Shown here in pieces: positions 7,936-19,169 of a stretch of 64,000 nucleotides of DNA. The notes beneath the pieces are model-generated. The model had not been told where the DNA came from. It ran no database searches and saw only the letters and a list, made by a program, of their open reading frames with translations. The position numbers were made by a program, and so were the translations under genes. This DNA is from Synechococcus sp. JA-2-3B'a(2-13) (GTDB lineage: Bacteria > Cyanobacteriota > Cyanobacteriia > Thermostichales > Thermostichaceae). Numbering within the stretch: the first letter of the stretch is position 1; each line of letters opens with the position of its first letter. The stretch covers positions 1,383,277 through 1,447,276 of the forward strand of contig NC_007776.1 of assembly GCF_000013225.1 (NCBI RefSeq), in the 5' to 3' direction.

Positions 7936-9906
7936 ATGAATCCCATTCTAGGTCTCAGCCTGGCGCTGGGGGGTCTTGCTTTGGGGATCCCAGCGTGGGC
8001 GCAGCCGGCGGCCTCTTCACCTTCAGCTCAAGAGGTTTTGGAAACCGGTGTTAGCGCCGAGATTTTAAATCAACCCGTCACCACACCTTTTCGCCGTCCT
8101 GGTTTGCTGCGGGATTCTTCCCGCCCGGTTTACGTCATTACCCGCCAGCAAATTCGAGAGCAAGGGGCAAGAACGGTTCAGGAGGCCCTGCGCTACCTGC
8201 CCGGGATCCTCAGCGACGGCACGGCGGGAACCCAGTTGGGAGCCCTTAGCTCCCAGTTTATGCGGGGAGGACGAACGGCCCAGGTGTTGGTGCTCTTGGA
8301 TGGCCGCCCCATTAACGACCTGGGCTTTTTTGGCGGGTTTGATTTGTCCCAGATCACTACAGATGTGGTCGAGCGTATTGAGATCTCTCCAGGTGGGGGC
8401 TCCACTTTGTACGGATCCGACGCGGTTGGCGGGGTCATGAACATCGTAACCCTGGAGCCAAAGCCGGGATCCGAGACCGTGCTGGAAGCGGCTATCGGCA
8501 GCTACGGCCTCAACGAGCAAGGGATCCAAAACCGCGGCCAAGCGCAGGATCTGGGCTGGGTGGTCAGCTATCGCCGTCTGCAGAGCAACAACGACTTTCC
8601 TTTTGAAATTAGGCGTTTGGGCAAAGCCGGCAGGCGGGAAAACTCGGCGGTGGAGTACCACAACCTACAAGCCAAGCTCACCTGGCAATTGGCAGAAGGC
8701 CAAGTCCTAACCGGAAATGCCCTTTATCTCAACAAAGCGTTTCAGGTGCCTGGCAGCACCGAGTTTCCCTCCCCCGATGCAGTGCAAAACACCAACGACC
8801 TGCTGTTAGATCTCAGTTGGCTGTGGGATCAAGAGAGGGGATCCCTGCAAGCCAGGGTATTTTTTGACGACCTCAACTATCGCTTCAGCGCCCCACAAAG
8901 CCAGGGATCCCGGGATGAGATCCTGCGAACGGGGTGGGGATCCCAACTGCAATACACCTGGAAGGCTGCTGAAAACCTGGAGCTTACTCTAGGAGCGGAT
9001 TACCGATCCATTTCAGCTCGCAACACCACCTTCTCCTTTGCCAGGGGATCCACCAACGTCAACTATGACAATACTGTGAATCAGGGGGCATTCTTCGCCC
9101 GCCTGGATTACAGGCCACAGCCCAACTTTTATCTCAACTTAGGTGTTCGCCAAGATTCGAGCAATCTGGTCAACGGTTCGGCCACCTCTCCTGCCGCAGG
9201 GATCCGCTGGGTTTTGGCAGAAGGCACCACCCTGAGGGCCAATTATGCCGGCAGCTTTCGCACCCCCTTGATCTCAAACCTGTTCTTTCGGCTGCGCGGC
9301 TTTTTTGAAGTCGACGGCAACCCCAATTTGCGACCGGAGCGGGGAGAGAGTTTTGACATTGGCCTGGATCAGGCTTTGGGAGATTTTGGCCTACTGCGCT
9401 TGACCTTTGCCCATAACCGCATCCGCGATGGCATTACCTTTGTCAGCACTGGCCCGCGCAGGGGAACCTACGAAAACATTGAGCTCGTGGAATACACGGG
9501 CTTGGAAGCAGCCCTGGATTTGCGATTGGGGGAAAACTGGACTCTTTTTGCCAACTACACCCTGAACGATCCCATCATCCGCTCGGCGCTGGATCCCAAA
9601 GCGGTTGGCAAACAGCTAGCCTTCGTGGGAGCAGACAGCTTCAACCTGGGCCTGAGCTACCGCGATGCAGAGGATCGGTATGCCTCAGTTTTCCTGCATC
9701 ACATTGGCACTTTCTTTACCAACAACGCCAATACCCAATCTCTGCCCGGCTACACCAACCTGGCTCTGCGGGGAGGGATCCCAGTAGCAGAAAATCTCGC
9801 TCTAGAAGTGGGGGTTGATAACCTGCTGGATGAGCAATATGAGGTTTTCCCCGGCTACCCCGGAGTGGGTCGCACCGTTCGGCTTAATTTAAGGGGCCAA
9901 TTTTAG
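7936..9906 (+). CDS. TonB-dependent outer-membrane receptor, probable corrinoid receptor (BtuB-like)
   Basis: A 656-residue receptor. A signal peptide ends at about AWA-QP (residue 22). The plug domain runs about 70-190 (PVYVITRQQIREQGARTV, LPGIL, RGGRTAQVLVLLDGRPIND, VVERIEISPGGGSTLYGSDAVGGVMNI). A long beta-barrel follows, closing with GRTVRLNLRGQF and a C-terminal Phe, as expected for outer-membrane assembly. These receptors use TonB-ExbBD energy to import scarce ligands. The cobalamin riboswitch just upstream makes cobalamin or another corrinoid the likely ligand; cobalt complexes are a possible alternative. No TonB, ExbB or BtuFCD gene lies in the window. A loose AGGAG is 14 nt from the ATG. 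Confidence 0.92.
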   Translation: MNPILGLSLALGGLALGIPAWAQPAASSPSAQEVLETGVSAEILNQPVTTPFRRPGLLRDSSRPVYVITRQQIREQGARTVQEALRYLPGILSDGTAGTQLGALSSQFMRGGRTAQVLVLLDGRPINDLGFFGGFDLSQITTDVVERIEISPGGGSTLYGSDAVGGVMNIVTLEPKPGSETVLEAAIGSYGLNEQGIQNRGQAQDLGWVVSYRRLQSNNDFPFEIRRLGKAGRRENSAVEYHNLQAKLTWQLAEGQVLTGNALYLNKAFQVPGSTEFPSPDAVQNTNDLLLDLSWLWDQERGSLQARVFFDDLNYRFSAPQSQGSRDEILRTGWGSQLQYTWKAAENLELTLGADYRSISARNTTFSFARGSTNVNYDNTVNQGAFFARLDYRPQPNFYLNLGVRQDSSNLVNGSATSPAAGIRWVLAEGTTLRANYAGSFRTPLISNLFFRLRGFFEVDGNPNLRPERGESFDIGLDQALGDFGLLRLTFAHNRIRDGITFVSTGPRRGTYENIELVEYTGLEAALDLRLGENWTLFANYTLNDPIIRSALDPKAVGKQLAFVGADSFNLGLSYRDAEDRYASVFLHHIGTFFTNNANTQSLPGYTNLALRGGIPVAENLALEVGVDNLLDEQYEVFPGYPGVGRTVRLNLRGQF

Positions 9907-10034
9907 AGCGACTTGAGGCTGACTTTTAGCTGTCTAACTCACTGCTGAATCCTTGGCCAAGACATTGAGATCGTCTTTGCCTCTTCTCACACCCTTTGCT
10001 TGGACAGAAACCTATGACTATATCAAGGAGCACC

Positions 10035-10442
10035 ATGTCTCGATCAACTTCCCAGTTGCCCATCCAAGCTGGCAGCGCTGCCCAGCAACCCAGCAGCCAT
10101 TGTCTTTGGGTTTGTGTCACTTGCGGATCTCGGTGGGTTAACGGCCAAAAAGAAGGGATTAGCAAGGGAGAAATGCTGCTGTCTGCCCTGCAATCTCAAA
10201 CCCTCAATCCTCAACTGACCCTGAAGCCGGTTGCCTGTATGAGCGGCTGCAGCCATGCTTGTGTCGTTGCGTTGGCAGCACCTCAAAAGATGACCTATGT
10301 TTTTGGAGATCTCGATCCAAAAGATGTGGATCTCATTCTGCAGACAGCAGAGCTCTACCTCACCAAGCCAGATGGGATCCTACCCTGGGCCGAGCGCCCT
10401 CTCAAAAAAGGGGTGATTGCTCGTATTCCACCACTGCACTGA
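10035..10442 (+). CDS. DUF1636 metal-binding (ferredoxin-like) protein
   Basis: A 135-residue protein with a cysteine pattern like the thioredoxin-fold [2Fe-2S] ferredoxins: C27-x2-C30 near the N-terminus (VCVTCGSRW) and C68-x3-C72-x3-C76 (ACMSGCSHAC) in the middle, then VFGDLDP. This matches DUF1636, annotated as a predicted metal-binding protein. It starts at an ATG with AAGGAG 6 nt upstream. It follows the riboswitch-controlled receptor by 128 nt and precedes the [2Fe-2S] gene by 11 nt, so it is probably part of the B12-responsive transcript. A redox or metallocentre role in corrinoid handling is inferred only from this position. Confidence 0.8.
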   Translation: MSRSTSQLPIQAGSAAQQPSSHCLWVCVTCGSRWVNGQKEGISKGEMLLSALQSQTLNPQLTLKPVACMSGCSHACVVALAAPQKMTYVFGDLDPKDVDLILQTAELYLTKPDGILPWAERPLKKGVIARIPPLH

Positions 10443-10453
10443 GGAGCTTTCTC

Positions 10454-11323
10454 ATGGCCACTTTTACCCCCTGGATAACCCCCCTCCATCAAGCTTGGCA
10501 GGAAGTTTCTCTGACGGGTTGGACAACCCTTTATGAAGGGATCCCTGCCCATATTGACTGCTTGGGGCCGTTGCTCTACGAGCTGTTTCAAGAGCACTGG
10601 GCCGAGATCCAGGTGGGCCATGTGGCGGAAGGCGGGGTGCTGGAGCTGGCTTTCAAGAAACCTCCAGCTTTGTGCGTGCTCTACGATGGCTATCTAACCG
10701 TTGCCACCGAAACTTGGCACCTGCATTTGTGCCTGGAGGAGCACCAAGGCGGCCCCCATCGCAAGACCCCACCCGAGCTGCGCCGCAAAAGATTGGTTAG
10801 CCGTGCTGCTCTCTACCGGCGCCTCAATCCCCAAGGTCAGCCCCGCATGTGGGGGATCCAATTCTGGAATGGAGCAGAAGAGCCTTTGCTGCAGATTTTT
10901 CTGCCCAGCCCCTTTTTGGGGCCAGAGGAAGACTACCTGCCGGAAGGCAAAGCAGATTACCAAAAGCTTTCTCTTTACGAGCGCATCCGCGCCATCTATG
11001 TGCAGGGGAAAGAGCGGATCCCCTATGAGGATAACCCTCTTAAACGTCCCTACCTTGCCGTTTGTCGTTCCAGCCGTTGTTATCCTTCCCGCAACTACCA
11101 ACCGGTTGTGGAAGCTCTGGAATCGGCTCTTCGAGAAGCCAACCTGGACGTACAGGTTATCACCTCAGGCTGCTTGGAAGTTTGCCAACAGGGGCCCGTG
11201 GTTTTTTACTCTGGGGATCGCACCTGGTACAAGCGGGTTACTCCCCAAGTAGCTCGGCAAATTGTTTTTGAGCATTTGCTTAATAGCTGTCCTCTGAAAG
11301 ACCACCTTTTTCCAGGAGATTAA
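10454..11323 (+). CDS. Two-domain protein with C-terminal thioredoxin-like [2Fe-2S] ferredoxin domain
   Basis: A 289-residue protein. Residues about 1-190 form a domain of unassigned function with conserved-looking blocks (VLYDGYLTV, HLHLCLEEHQGGP, RLVSRAALYRRLN, GIQFWNG). It recalls the heme-utilisation ChuX/HugX fold but I cannot assign it. Residues about 198-270 are a ferredoxin domain with C204-x4-C209 and C240-x3-C244, which probably bind a [2Fe-2S] cluster. GAGGAG precedes the ATG. It lies 11 nt after the DUF1636 gene and 4 nt before the membrane protein, which is strong evidence for one operon downstream of the cobalamin riboswitch. Reductive processing of an imported corrinoid is a reasonable but unproven idea. 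Confidence 0.78.
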   Translation: MATFTPWITPLHQAWQEVSLTGWTTLYEGIPAHIDCLGPLLYELFQEHWAEIQVGHVAEGGVLELAFKKPPALCVLYDGYLTVATETWHLHLCLEEHQGGPHRKTPPELRRKRLVSRAALYRRLNPQGQPRMWGIQFWNGAEEPLLQIFLPSPFLGPEEDYLPEGKADYQKLSLYERIRAIYVQGKERIPYEDNPLKRPYLAVCRSSRCYPSRNYQPVVEALESALREANLDVQVITSGCLEVCQQGPVVFYSGDRTWYKRVTPQVARQIVFEHLLNSCPLKDHLFPGD

Positions 11324-11327
11324 AGTC

Positions 11328-11975
11328 ATGATTGGCCTGCAATCGAGTGCTCAACCTATCCCCATTCCCAGCTCTCGCCGCTTAATCCCAGCCCCACTTT
11401 GGATACAAGCTGCTCAAGATTTGGCCCAAGGCTGGTTCTGGCCCAGCTTGTTTACCACCGTCGGCTGTCTCAGCAATATTGCTTATACATGTACCCTTCC
11501 TTTTGTAACTGTTGGTATTGTTGCAGGCACAACTTTAACCCGCCAAAGGGCAGCCATTAGTGCTTTGATGATTTGGCTGGCCAACCAAATCTTTGGCTAC
11601 ACCTGGCACAACTATCCCCGCACTCCCGATTCGTTTGCCTGGGGGTTGGTGCTGGGGATCGGCACGGTGGGGATTGCTCTTGCTGGCGGTTACCGACCTC
11701 TGTTTTCTCAGTCCAAGCCGCTTCGGCCAAGGCAACTGCTGCTGAACTATCTCTGGATCCCGGCCATGCTCATCTTGGGGTTTCTGGCTTTTGAAGGGCT
11801 GATTTTGGCCGCCGGCCTGGTTTTGGGGGGAACGGAGGGCCTGACCCTGCCCATTCTGGGCAAAATCTGGCTGCACAACTGGCTGTGGACAGGACTTTGG
11901 ATTGGGATCCACGCGCTGCTGGTGTGGGACAGAGGACGTCGCCGGGTGTGGCTGGGAGAGGAGAAACTGCGGTGA
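11328..11975 (+). CDS. Multi-pass membrane protein of the riboswitch operon, function unknown
   Basis: A 215-residue protein with five or six hydrophobic segments (roughly residues 38-70, 75-93, 102-122, 138-170 and 180-200) and a short basic C-terminus. I do not recognise a family. It starts 4 nt after the [2Fe-2S] gene, with CAGGAG ahead of the ATG, so translation is probably coupled. Since the cluster has an outer-membrane receptor but no BtuCD permease, this protein is the only inner-membrane transport candidate next to it. That role is inference from position; it has no visible ATP-binding partner. Confidence 0.72.
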   Translation: MIGLQSSAQPIPIPSSRRLIPAPLWIQAAQDLAQGWFWPSLFTTVGCLSNIAYTCTLPFVTVGIVAGTTLTRQRAAISALMIWLANQIFGYTWHNYPRTPDSFAWGLVLGIGTVGIALAGGYRPLFSQSKPLRPRQLLLNYLWIPAMLILGFLAFEGLILAAGLVLGGTEGLTLPILGKIWLHNWLWTGLWIGIHALLVWDRGRRRVWLGEEKLR

Positions 11976-12079
11976 GCTGCTCCCGTACAAGCTCTTCCCA
12001 TCCCGTCAGCGGTGCGGAGTACCTTTGCAGTGATCTAGAGCATCCCCAAGAGGGATCCAGGCCAAAATAGGGGCGACCT

Positions 12080-14146
12080 ATGTGGGAGGGGATCCCTTTG
12101 CAACTCAGTCGCGTTAACAGTGAGGAGCATTCCTGCCATCCTCTGCTCTTGGCTTCCCAACGCCTCTTGCTGTTCAGCGGCAAGGGAGGAGTGGGCAAAA
12201 CAACCTTGACCTGCGCGCTGGCTCGCCAACTGGCCCAGGTGGATCCCCAGCGCCGTCTGCTCCTGATGTCCACGGATCCCGCCCACTCGCTGGGGGACGT
12301 GCTGCAAATCTCGGTTACGGATGTGGCCCAACCCTTGCCGGATCGCCCCAATTTGCAGGTGCGGGCTTTGCAAGCGGAGATTTTGTTGCAATCTTTTCGG
12401 CAAACCTATGGGCCGGCCCTGGAGCTCATTGCCGAGCGGGGCAGTTGGTTTGGCCGAGAGGATCTGCTGCCGATCTGGGATTTAGCCTGGCCGGGGGTGG
12501 ATGAGCTGATGGCGATTCTGGAGGTCAACCGGCTGCTGGCTGGGGAGGAGGTGGATACCGTTATCTTGGACACGGCCCCCACCGGGCACACCCTGCGGCT
12601 GTTGGAGCTGCCCGACTTTTTGGATAATCTTCTGGCTGTGTTTGCCACCTTTCAGGCCAAGCATCGGGAGATCGCCCAAGCCCTGACAGGCACCTATCGA
12701 CCGGATGAGGCGGATGCGTTTTTGGCCCAGTTGCAGGGGGAACTTGAGGGGGGCAAAGCCCGCTTGACCAATCCGGAGAGCACCTCTGCTTGGCTGGTGA
12801 TGATCCCGGAGCAGTTGAGCGTGGCGGAAACCCGCCGCTTTTGTCAGCAACTGCAAAACCGCCGCGTGCCCATCGGCGGTCTTCTGGTCAATCAGGTGCT
12901 GCTTGCAAGAGAGAATAACAGCCAACCTTCGCTGCCCGCTGCTCTCCCCTCTCCTCTCTACTCGGCGCGGCAACAGGAACAGGGGCGCGTGCTCAAAGCC
13001 CTGCAGGAGGAGCTGCCCGGATACTCTATCTGGGTCTGTCCTTATCAACTACAGGAGCCGGTTGGGTTGGCGGCCCTGGATGAGCTGGTGCAGCAGCTTC
13101 GCCCCTTGCCAGAGGTGCTGCTGGAGTTGGAAGGGATCCCAGAGCAAAAAGCAGAGAGCCAAGAGAAGAGAAAGTCTCTCTTCTCCACCCTCTTCCCTTC
13201 CTTCAAGGGGATCCCGTCCCTACCGGATTTTTTGACCCAAGGGATCCGACTGGTGTTGGTGGGGGGCAAAGGGGGTGTGGGCAAGACGACGGTGGCCGGG
13301 GCCCTGGCTTGGAACTTGGCCAAGCGCCATCCCGACAAGCAGCTCTTGCTGGTCTCCATCGATCCGGCTCACTCGTTGGGGGATCTGTTTCAGACGAAAC
13401 TGGGTCAGGATCCCATTCCCCTGCTGCCCAACCTGCTGGGGCAGGAGATCGATGCGGCGGCGGTGCTGGAGCAATTCCGGCAGGATTACCTGGAGGAGGT
13501 GGCGGCCATCTTGGCGGGGGAGGGGACGGCAGGGGTGGAAGTCCAATACGACCCGCAGGCGTGGCGGCAACTGCTGCAGATGCCCCCACCCGGCTTGGAT
13601 GAGGTGATGGCCCTGTTGAGTGTTCTCCGACAGGAGACGAGCGGGCAGTTTGACCTGGTGGTGCTGGACACGGCCCCCACAGGGCATCTCCTGCGGTTTC
13701 TGCAGATGCCCCAGGCTCTGGAGGGCTGGGTAAGCTTGGCCCTGAAGCTGTGGCTGAAATATCGGGATGTGGTGGGCAGGCCGGAATGGGCGCAGCGGAT
13801 GCGGGAGCTCTTGGCCCAGGTGCGACAGCTCCGGCAGCAGCTCCAGGATCCCCAGTTTGTTACCTTTATCCCCGTCTTTAACCCCGAGCAAGCAGTTCTG
13901 GCAGAAACCGAGCGTCTCTTGGCGGAACTGGATGCTTTGGGGATCCCTCATCCCTACGCCGTTCTCAATCGAGTGTGGTTAGAGGATTCTACCCCCTTTG
14001 GAGAGGCCCTCCGCCGTCGTCACCAGACTCTTCTGGCCCAGCTCCCCCAGCTATTTTCCCAGCAGGCCATCTTGACCATCCCCTTCCTACATCCTCCCAG
14101 CTTGGAGAATATCGGCTCCTACTTGTTCGCTCCTCAGGAGCCCTAA
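12080..14146 (+). CDS. ArsA/GET3-family ATPase with two fused ATPase domains
   Basis: A 688-residue tandem protein. Domain 1 (about 25-330) has the deviant Walker A GKGGVGKTT at 34-42, DPAHSLGD and DTAPTGHTLRLLELP. Domain 2 (about 385-686) repeats GKGGVGKTT, DPAHSLGD and DTAPTGHLLRFLQMP. Both nucleotide sites look intact. Double ATPases of this kind include the arsenite-pump motor ArsA; single-domain relatives (GET3/TRC40) handle tail-anchored proteins. Domain 2 contains no cysteine, and I see neither the metalloid-binding Cys triad nor a CxxC dimer clasp, nor any ars gene nearby, so arsenite export is unlikely. A linker rich in charged residues (about 345-375) joins the halves. Confidence 0.88.
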   Translation: MWEGIPLQLSRVNSEEHSCHPLLLASQRLLLFSGKGGVGKTTLTCALARQLAQVDPQRRLLLMSTDPAHSLGDVLQISVTDVAQPLPDRPNLQVRALQAEILLQSFRQTYGPALELIAERGSWFGREDLLPIWDLAWPGVDELMAILEVNRLLAGEEVDTVILDTAPTGHTLRLLELPDFLDNLLAVFATFQAKHREIAQALTGTYRPDEADAFLAQLQGELEGGKARLTNPESTSAWLVMIPEQLSVAETRRFCQQLQNRRVPIGGLLVNQVLLARENNSQPSLPAALPSPLYSARQQEQGRVLKALQEELPGYSIWVCPYQLQEPVGLAALDELVQQLRPLPEVLLELEGIPEQKAESQEKRKSLFSTLFPSFKGIPSLPDFLTQGIRLVLVGGKGGVGKTTVAGALAWNLAKRHPDKQLLLVSIDPAHSLGDLFQTKLGQDPIPLLPNLLGQEIDAAAVLEQFRQDYLEEVAAILAGEGTAGVEVQYDPQAWRQLLQMPPPGLDEVMALLSVLRQETSGQFDLVVLDTAPTGHLLRFLQMPQALEGWVSLALKLWLKYRDVVGRPEWAQRMRELLAQVRQLRQQLQDPQFVTFIPVFNPEQAVLAETERLLAELDALGIPHPYAVLNRVWLEDSTPFGEALRRRHQTLLAQLPQLFSQQAILTIPFLHPPSLENIGSYLFAPQEP

Positions 14147-14157
14147 CCTAGGGGTAG

Positions 14158-16239
<2,082 letters not shown>

Positions 16240-17051
16240 CAGGGTGGATCCCCGAAAAACTTGGGTAGGGTGGGTTGTCTTAGCGGCAGGGATGATTTAT
16301 GATTCAACCTTAGTGAGGAGTGGACGCCAATAGGGGGAAGCGAACGAAACACGGACAGTTCCTTCCCCTTTTTGGTTACAAAAAGGCGCGGCCACACCTC
16401 CAAAAAGTATCCAACTTAACTGAAGGATTCCTTTGCCAGTGCCAGATAAGTTCAACTATGATGGGATCAGCGGAGACGCATGTTTCCGTTCACTCCTCAC
16501 ACCATCTTCCGCTCGGCGTCAAGTCGGGCGGTTTTTCTATAAATCCGTCCAAAGGATGTATGACCATTCCCGATAGCAGCGAAACGGCTCACCCCTTCCA
16601 TTTCCAGTTTTCCTCCTTGTAAGACACTTGGGGAGAACCGAGGCTGTGGCGTTTGCACGGGTAGCGCAGAGCGCTGGAGAAGCTTATGGTCACTTTGAAG
16701 CAAGAATGAAACACCTCCGTTGCATTGCTTCCCAGCTCCCTTTTGAAGAGTGGGTGGTCGCGGAAGCGGCACGGAGCGCTTGGGAAGTGTCTCAATCCAG
16801 TTTGAAATGACTATATCTCCAGTCTTTCCAGTTGATCCCCATGGGAATCTCTTGGCACCCTGCCCCCTTGGGGATCCGGAAACAAGCCCTACGAGCCCAG
16901 TGGAGATGCTAGACTAGTAGGTCAGTGAGATTCCACCAACTTCGGCCTCCTTACGCTTTCGCAGCCAATTTGCGACTGGATTGGAAGGTTTAGTTTTCTT
17001 CTGGCTTTTGCCGGATTAGGATAGCCAAGAGCAAGCAGCAACGAGGATCCC
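16240..17051. other. 812-nt intergenic region between ligA and clpX
   Basis: No convincing gene. Open frames of 60-100 codons here lack family features and ribosome-binding sites, and one ends inside a MITE fragment (16766-16815). The region presumably carries the clpX promoter in its last 150 nt, but no clear -35/-10 pair stands out. The cytosine- and thymine-rich stretch around 16500-16620 holds nothing I recognise. Confidence 0.5.
16766..16815 (+). repeat. Partial MITE copy (one end only)
   Basis: These 50 nt match, in inverted orientation, the left end of the complete MITE at 36371-36510 with 45 of 50 identities, ending in GTTTGAAATGACTATA. I could not find the opposite terminal repeat within several hundred bases, so this looks like a decayed or one-ended copy. 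Confidence 0.75.
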
Positions 17052-18398
17052 ATGGCCAAATATGACTCCCATCTAAAGTGCTCCTTCTGCAACAAGTCAC
17101 AGGATCAGGTGCGTAAGTTGATTGCGGGGCCGGGGGTCTACATCTGTGACGAGTGCGTGGAGCTCTGCAACGAGATTTTGGATGAGGAACTCTACGACGG
17201 CAACACTCCTCCTGCTGCCGCCCCTGCCGGCGGCCGTCGCGAAACCCCCAAAAAACCCTCCCGCAGCCTGCCTTCTTTGGCGCAGTTGCCCAAGCCGCAG
17301 GAGATCATGCGCTATCTCGACCAATATGTGATTGGCCAAGAAAAAGCTAAGAAGGTTTTGTCGGTGGCGGTTTACAACCACTACAAGCGTCTGGCTGCCA
17401 AGGCCAACCCCGGTAGCGTCGGAGTTTCGGAACTGGATGAGGTGGAGCTACAGAAGTCCAACATTTTGATCATTGGCCCCACTGGCTCCGGCAAAACCCT
17501 GCTGGCGGAAACCCTGGCTCGCATGTTGGATGTGCCTTTTGCGGTTGCAGATGCTACCACCCTTACGGAAGCTGGCTATGTGGGCGAGGATGTGGAAAAC
17601 ATCCTTTTGCGCCTGCTGCAGGTGGCGGACATGGACGTAGAAGAGGCCCAGCGCGGCATCATCTACATCGACGAAATCGACAAAATTGCCCGCAAAAGCG
17701 AGAACCCCTCCATTACCCGCGATGTCTCCGGCGAGGGGGTGCAGCAGGCTTTGTTGAAGATGCTGGAAGGGACAATAGCCAACGTGCCTCCCCAGGGAGG
17801 GCGCAAGCACCCCTATCAAGACTGCATTCAAATCGACACTTCCAACATCCTCTTCATTTGCGGGGGGGCTTTTGTTGGCCTGGAAAAAGTAATCGAGCAG
17901 CGCATTGGCAAGAAATCGATGGGCTTTATCAAGCCAGGGGAGCAATTGTCGGTTAGCCGCGAGCAACGTATGGCCAATGCCCTCAAGGCTTTGGAGCCTG
18001 AAGACTTGATCAAGTACGGCATGATTCCCGAATTCACGGGGCGGCTCCCGGTAGTGGCGACTTTGGATCCGCTGGATGAGAAGGCGCTGGAGGCGATCCT
18101 GACGCAGCCCAAAAACGCCATTCTCAAGCAGGCGCAGAAGCTGTTGCGCATGGACGGGGTGGAACTGGAGTTTGAACCTGCCGCCATTGCTGCCATTGCC
18201 AAAGAGGCTTATCGCCGCAAGACCGGGGCTCGCGCCCTGCGGGCCATTGTGGAAGAGCTAATGCTGGATGTGATGTACGAGGCACCCTCCCGCCGCGACC
18301 TGAAATACATCCGCATCACCGCAGAGATGGTGGAGCGCCGTTCCACCCGCGAGCTGATTCCTCACCCCTCTACGCTGCCCAAGCCTGAGTCGGCCTAG
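17052..18398 (+). CDS. clpX: ATP-dependent Clp protease ATP-binding subunit ClpX
   Basis: Full-length ClpX unfoldase, 448 residues. The N-terminal zinc-binding domain uses C10, C13, C32 and C35. A Pro/Ala linker follows, then the AAA+ module with Walker A GPTGSGKT at 142-149, Walker B IIYIDE with D207/E208, the pore-loop GYVGEDV segment, and sensor 2 (GARALR) near the end. ClpX hexamers recognise, unfold and thread substrates into ClpP. The usual tig-clpP-clpX order is not kept here: ligA lies upstream and ktrA downstream, and no clpP is in the window. GAGG precedes the ATG. Confidence 0.98.
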   Translation: MAKYDSHLKCSFCNKSQDQVRKLIAGPGVYICDECVELCNEILDEELYDGNTPPAAAPAGGRRETPKKPSRSLPSLAQLPKPQEIMRYLDQYVIGQEKAKKVLSVAVYNHYKRLAAKANPGSVGVSELDEVELQKSNILIIGPTGSGKTLLAETLARMLDVPFAVADATTLTEAGYVGEDVENILLRLLQVADMDVEEAQRGIIYIDEIDKIARKSENPSITRDVSGEGVQQALLKMLEGTIANVPPQGGRKHPYQDCIQIDTSNILFICGGAFVGLEKVIEQRIGKKSMGFIKPGEQLSVSREQRMANALKALEPEDLIKYGMIPEFTGRLPVVATLDPLDEKALEAILTQPKNAILKQAQKLLRMDGVELEFEPAAIAAIAKEAYRRKTGARALRAIVEELMLDVMYEAPSRRDLKYIRITAEMVERRSTRELIPHPSTLPKPESA

Positions 18399-18468
18399 AG
18401 TCGCGGCCCTTCCGATCCCTGCTGGATGAACTTATGATCTGTTCTTGAAAGAGGGGGCAGGAGATCCT

Positions 18469-19158
18469 ATGGCAGGGACTGCGTTCCGCCGGCGCGAACG
18501 ACAGCGGGTGGATCGTGAATATGCGGTAATTGGTCTGGGGCGCTTTGGTTCTAGCTTGGCTCTCACCTTGATGGAGCGAGGGCACAATGTCTTGGGGATC
18601 GACCGCAGCCGTGAGATCGTGCAGCGCCTGGCGGATCAGCTGACGCAGGTGGTGGCACTCGATTCCAGCGATGAAGATGCGCTGCGAGCGGTGGATATCC
18701 TCTCCTTCGACACGGTGGTGGTGGCCATTGGCAGCGATTTCGAGAGCAATTTGCTGACGACGGTGGCCCTGAAAAGTCTGGGGGTGCGCAATGTGGTCTG
18801 TAAGGCGTCGACCGAGCGGCAACGCTCTATTCTCCTGCGAGTGGGGGCAGATCGGGTGGTGTTGCCGGAGCAAGAGGCAGGGCGCCGTTTGGCTCAGGTG
18901 TTGACAGCACCGGGGATCCTAGATCAGCTAGAGCTGGAGCCGGGCTACAGCATTACGGAATTACAGGTGCCGGAGGCGTTGGTGGGCCATACGCTGGCGG
19001 AGTCGGATCTGCGTCGCCGCTTCGGCATCACGGTGCTGGTGGTGAAGCGAAAGCAATCGCTGGTGGTCTCTCCCCCCGCAGACTACCTGCTGGAAAAGGG
19101 GGATTTGCTGGTGGTTCTGGGGGCCAATACCAACATCTCGCGGCTGAATGAAATGTAG
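18469..19158 (+). CDS. ktrA: KtrA/TrkA-type regulatory subunit of a K+ uptake channel
   Basis: A 229-residue cytoplasmic RCK protein. The TrkA-N Rossmann fold opens with GLGRFG at 22-27 and the ribose-binding acid in GIDRS. The TrkA-C domain covers about 145-229 (SITELQVPEALVGHTL to VVLGANTNISRLNEM). It forms a nucleotide-gated ring under the KtrB channel. The ATG at 18469 has AGGAG upstream; a TTG at 18445 would add eight residues. It sits 11 nt before ktrB, clearly one operon. Confidence 0.93.
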   Translation: MAGTAFRRRERQRVDREYAVIGLGRFGSSLALTLMERGHNVLGIDRSREIVQRLADQLTQVVALDSSDEDALRAVDILSFDTVVVAIGSDFESNLLTTVALKSLGVRNVVCKASTERQRSILLRVGADRVVLPEQEAGRRLAQVLTAPGILDQLELEPGYSITELQVPEALVGHTLAESDLRRRFGITVLVVKRKQSLVVSPPADYLLEKGDLLVVLGANTNISRLNEM

Positions 19159-19169
19159 GGAGGGCTCCG

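Noticed and set aside
16320..16810. Two short plus-strand open frames (100 and 60 codons) between ligA and clpX
   Set aside because: No ribosome-binding site or recognisable domain; the second ends within a MITE fragment, so its C-terminus is derived from a repeat.
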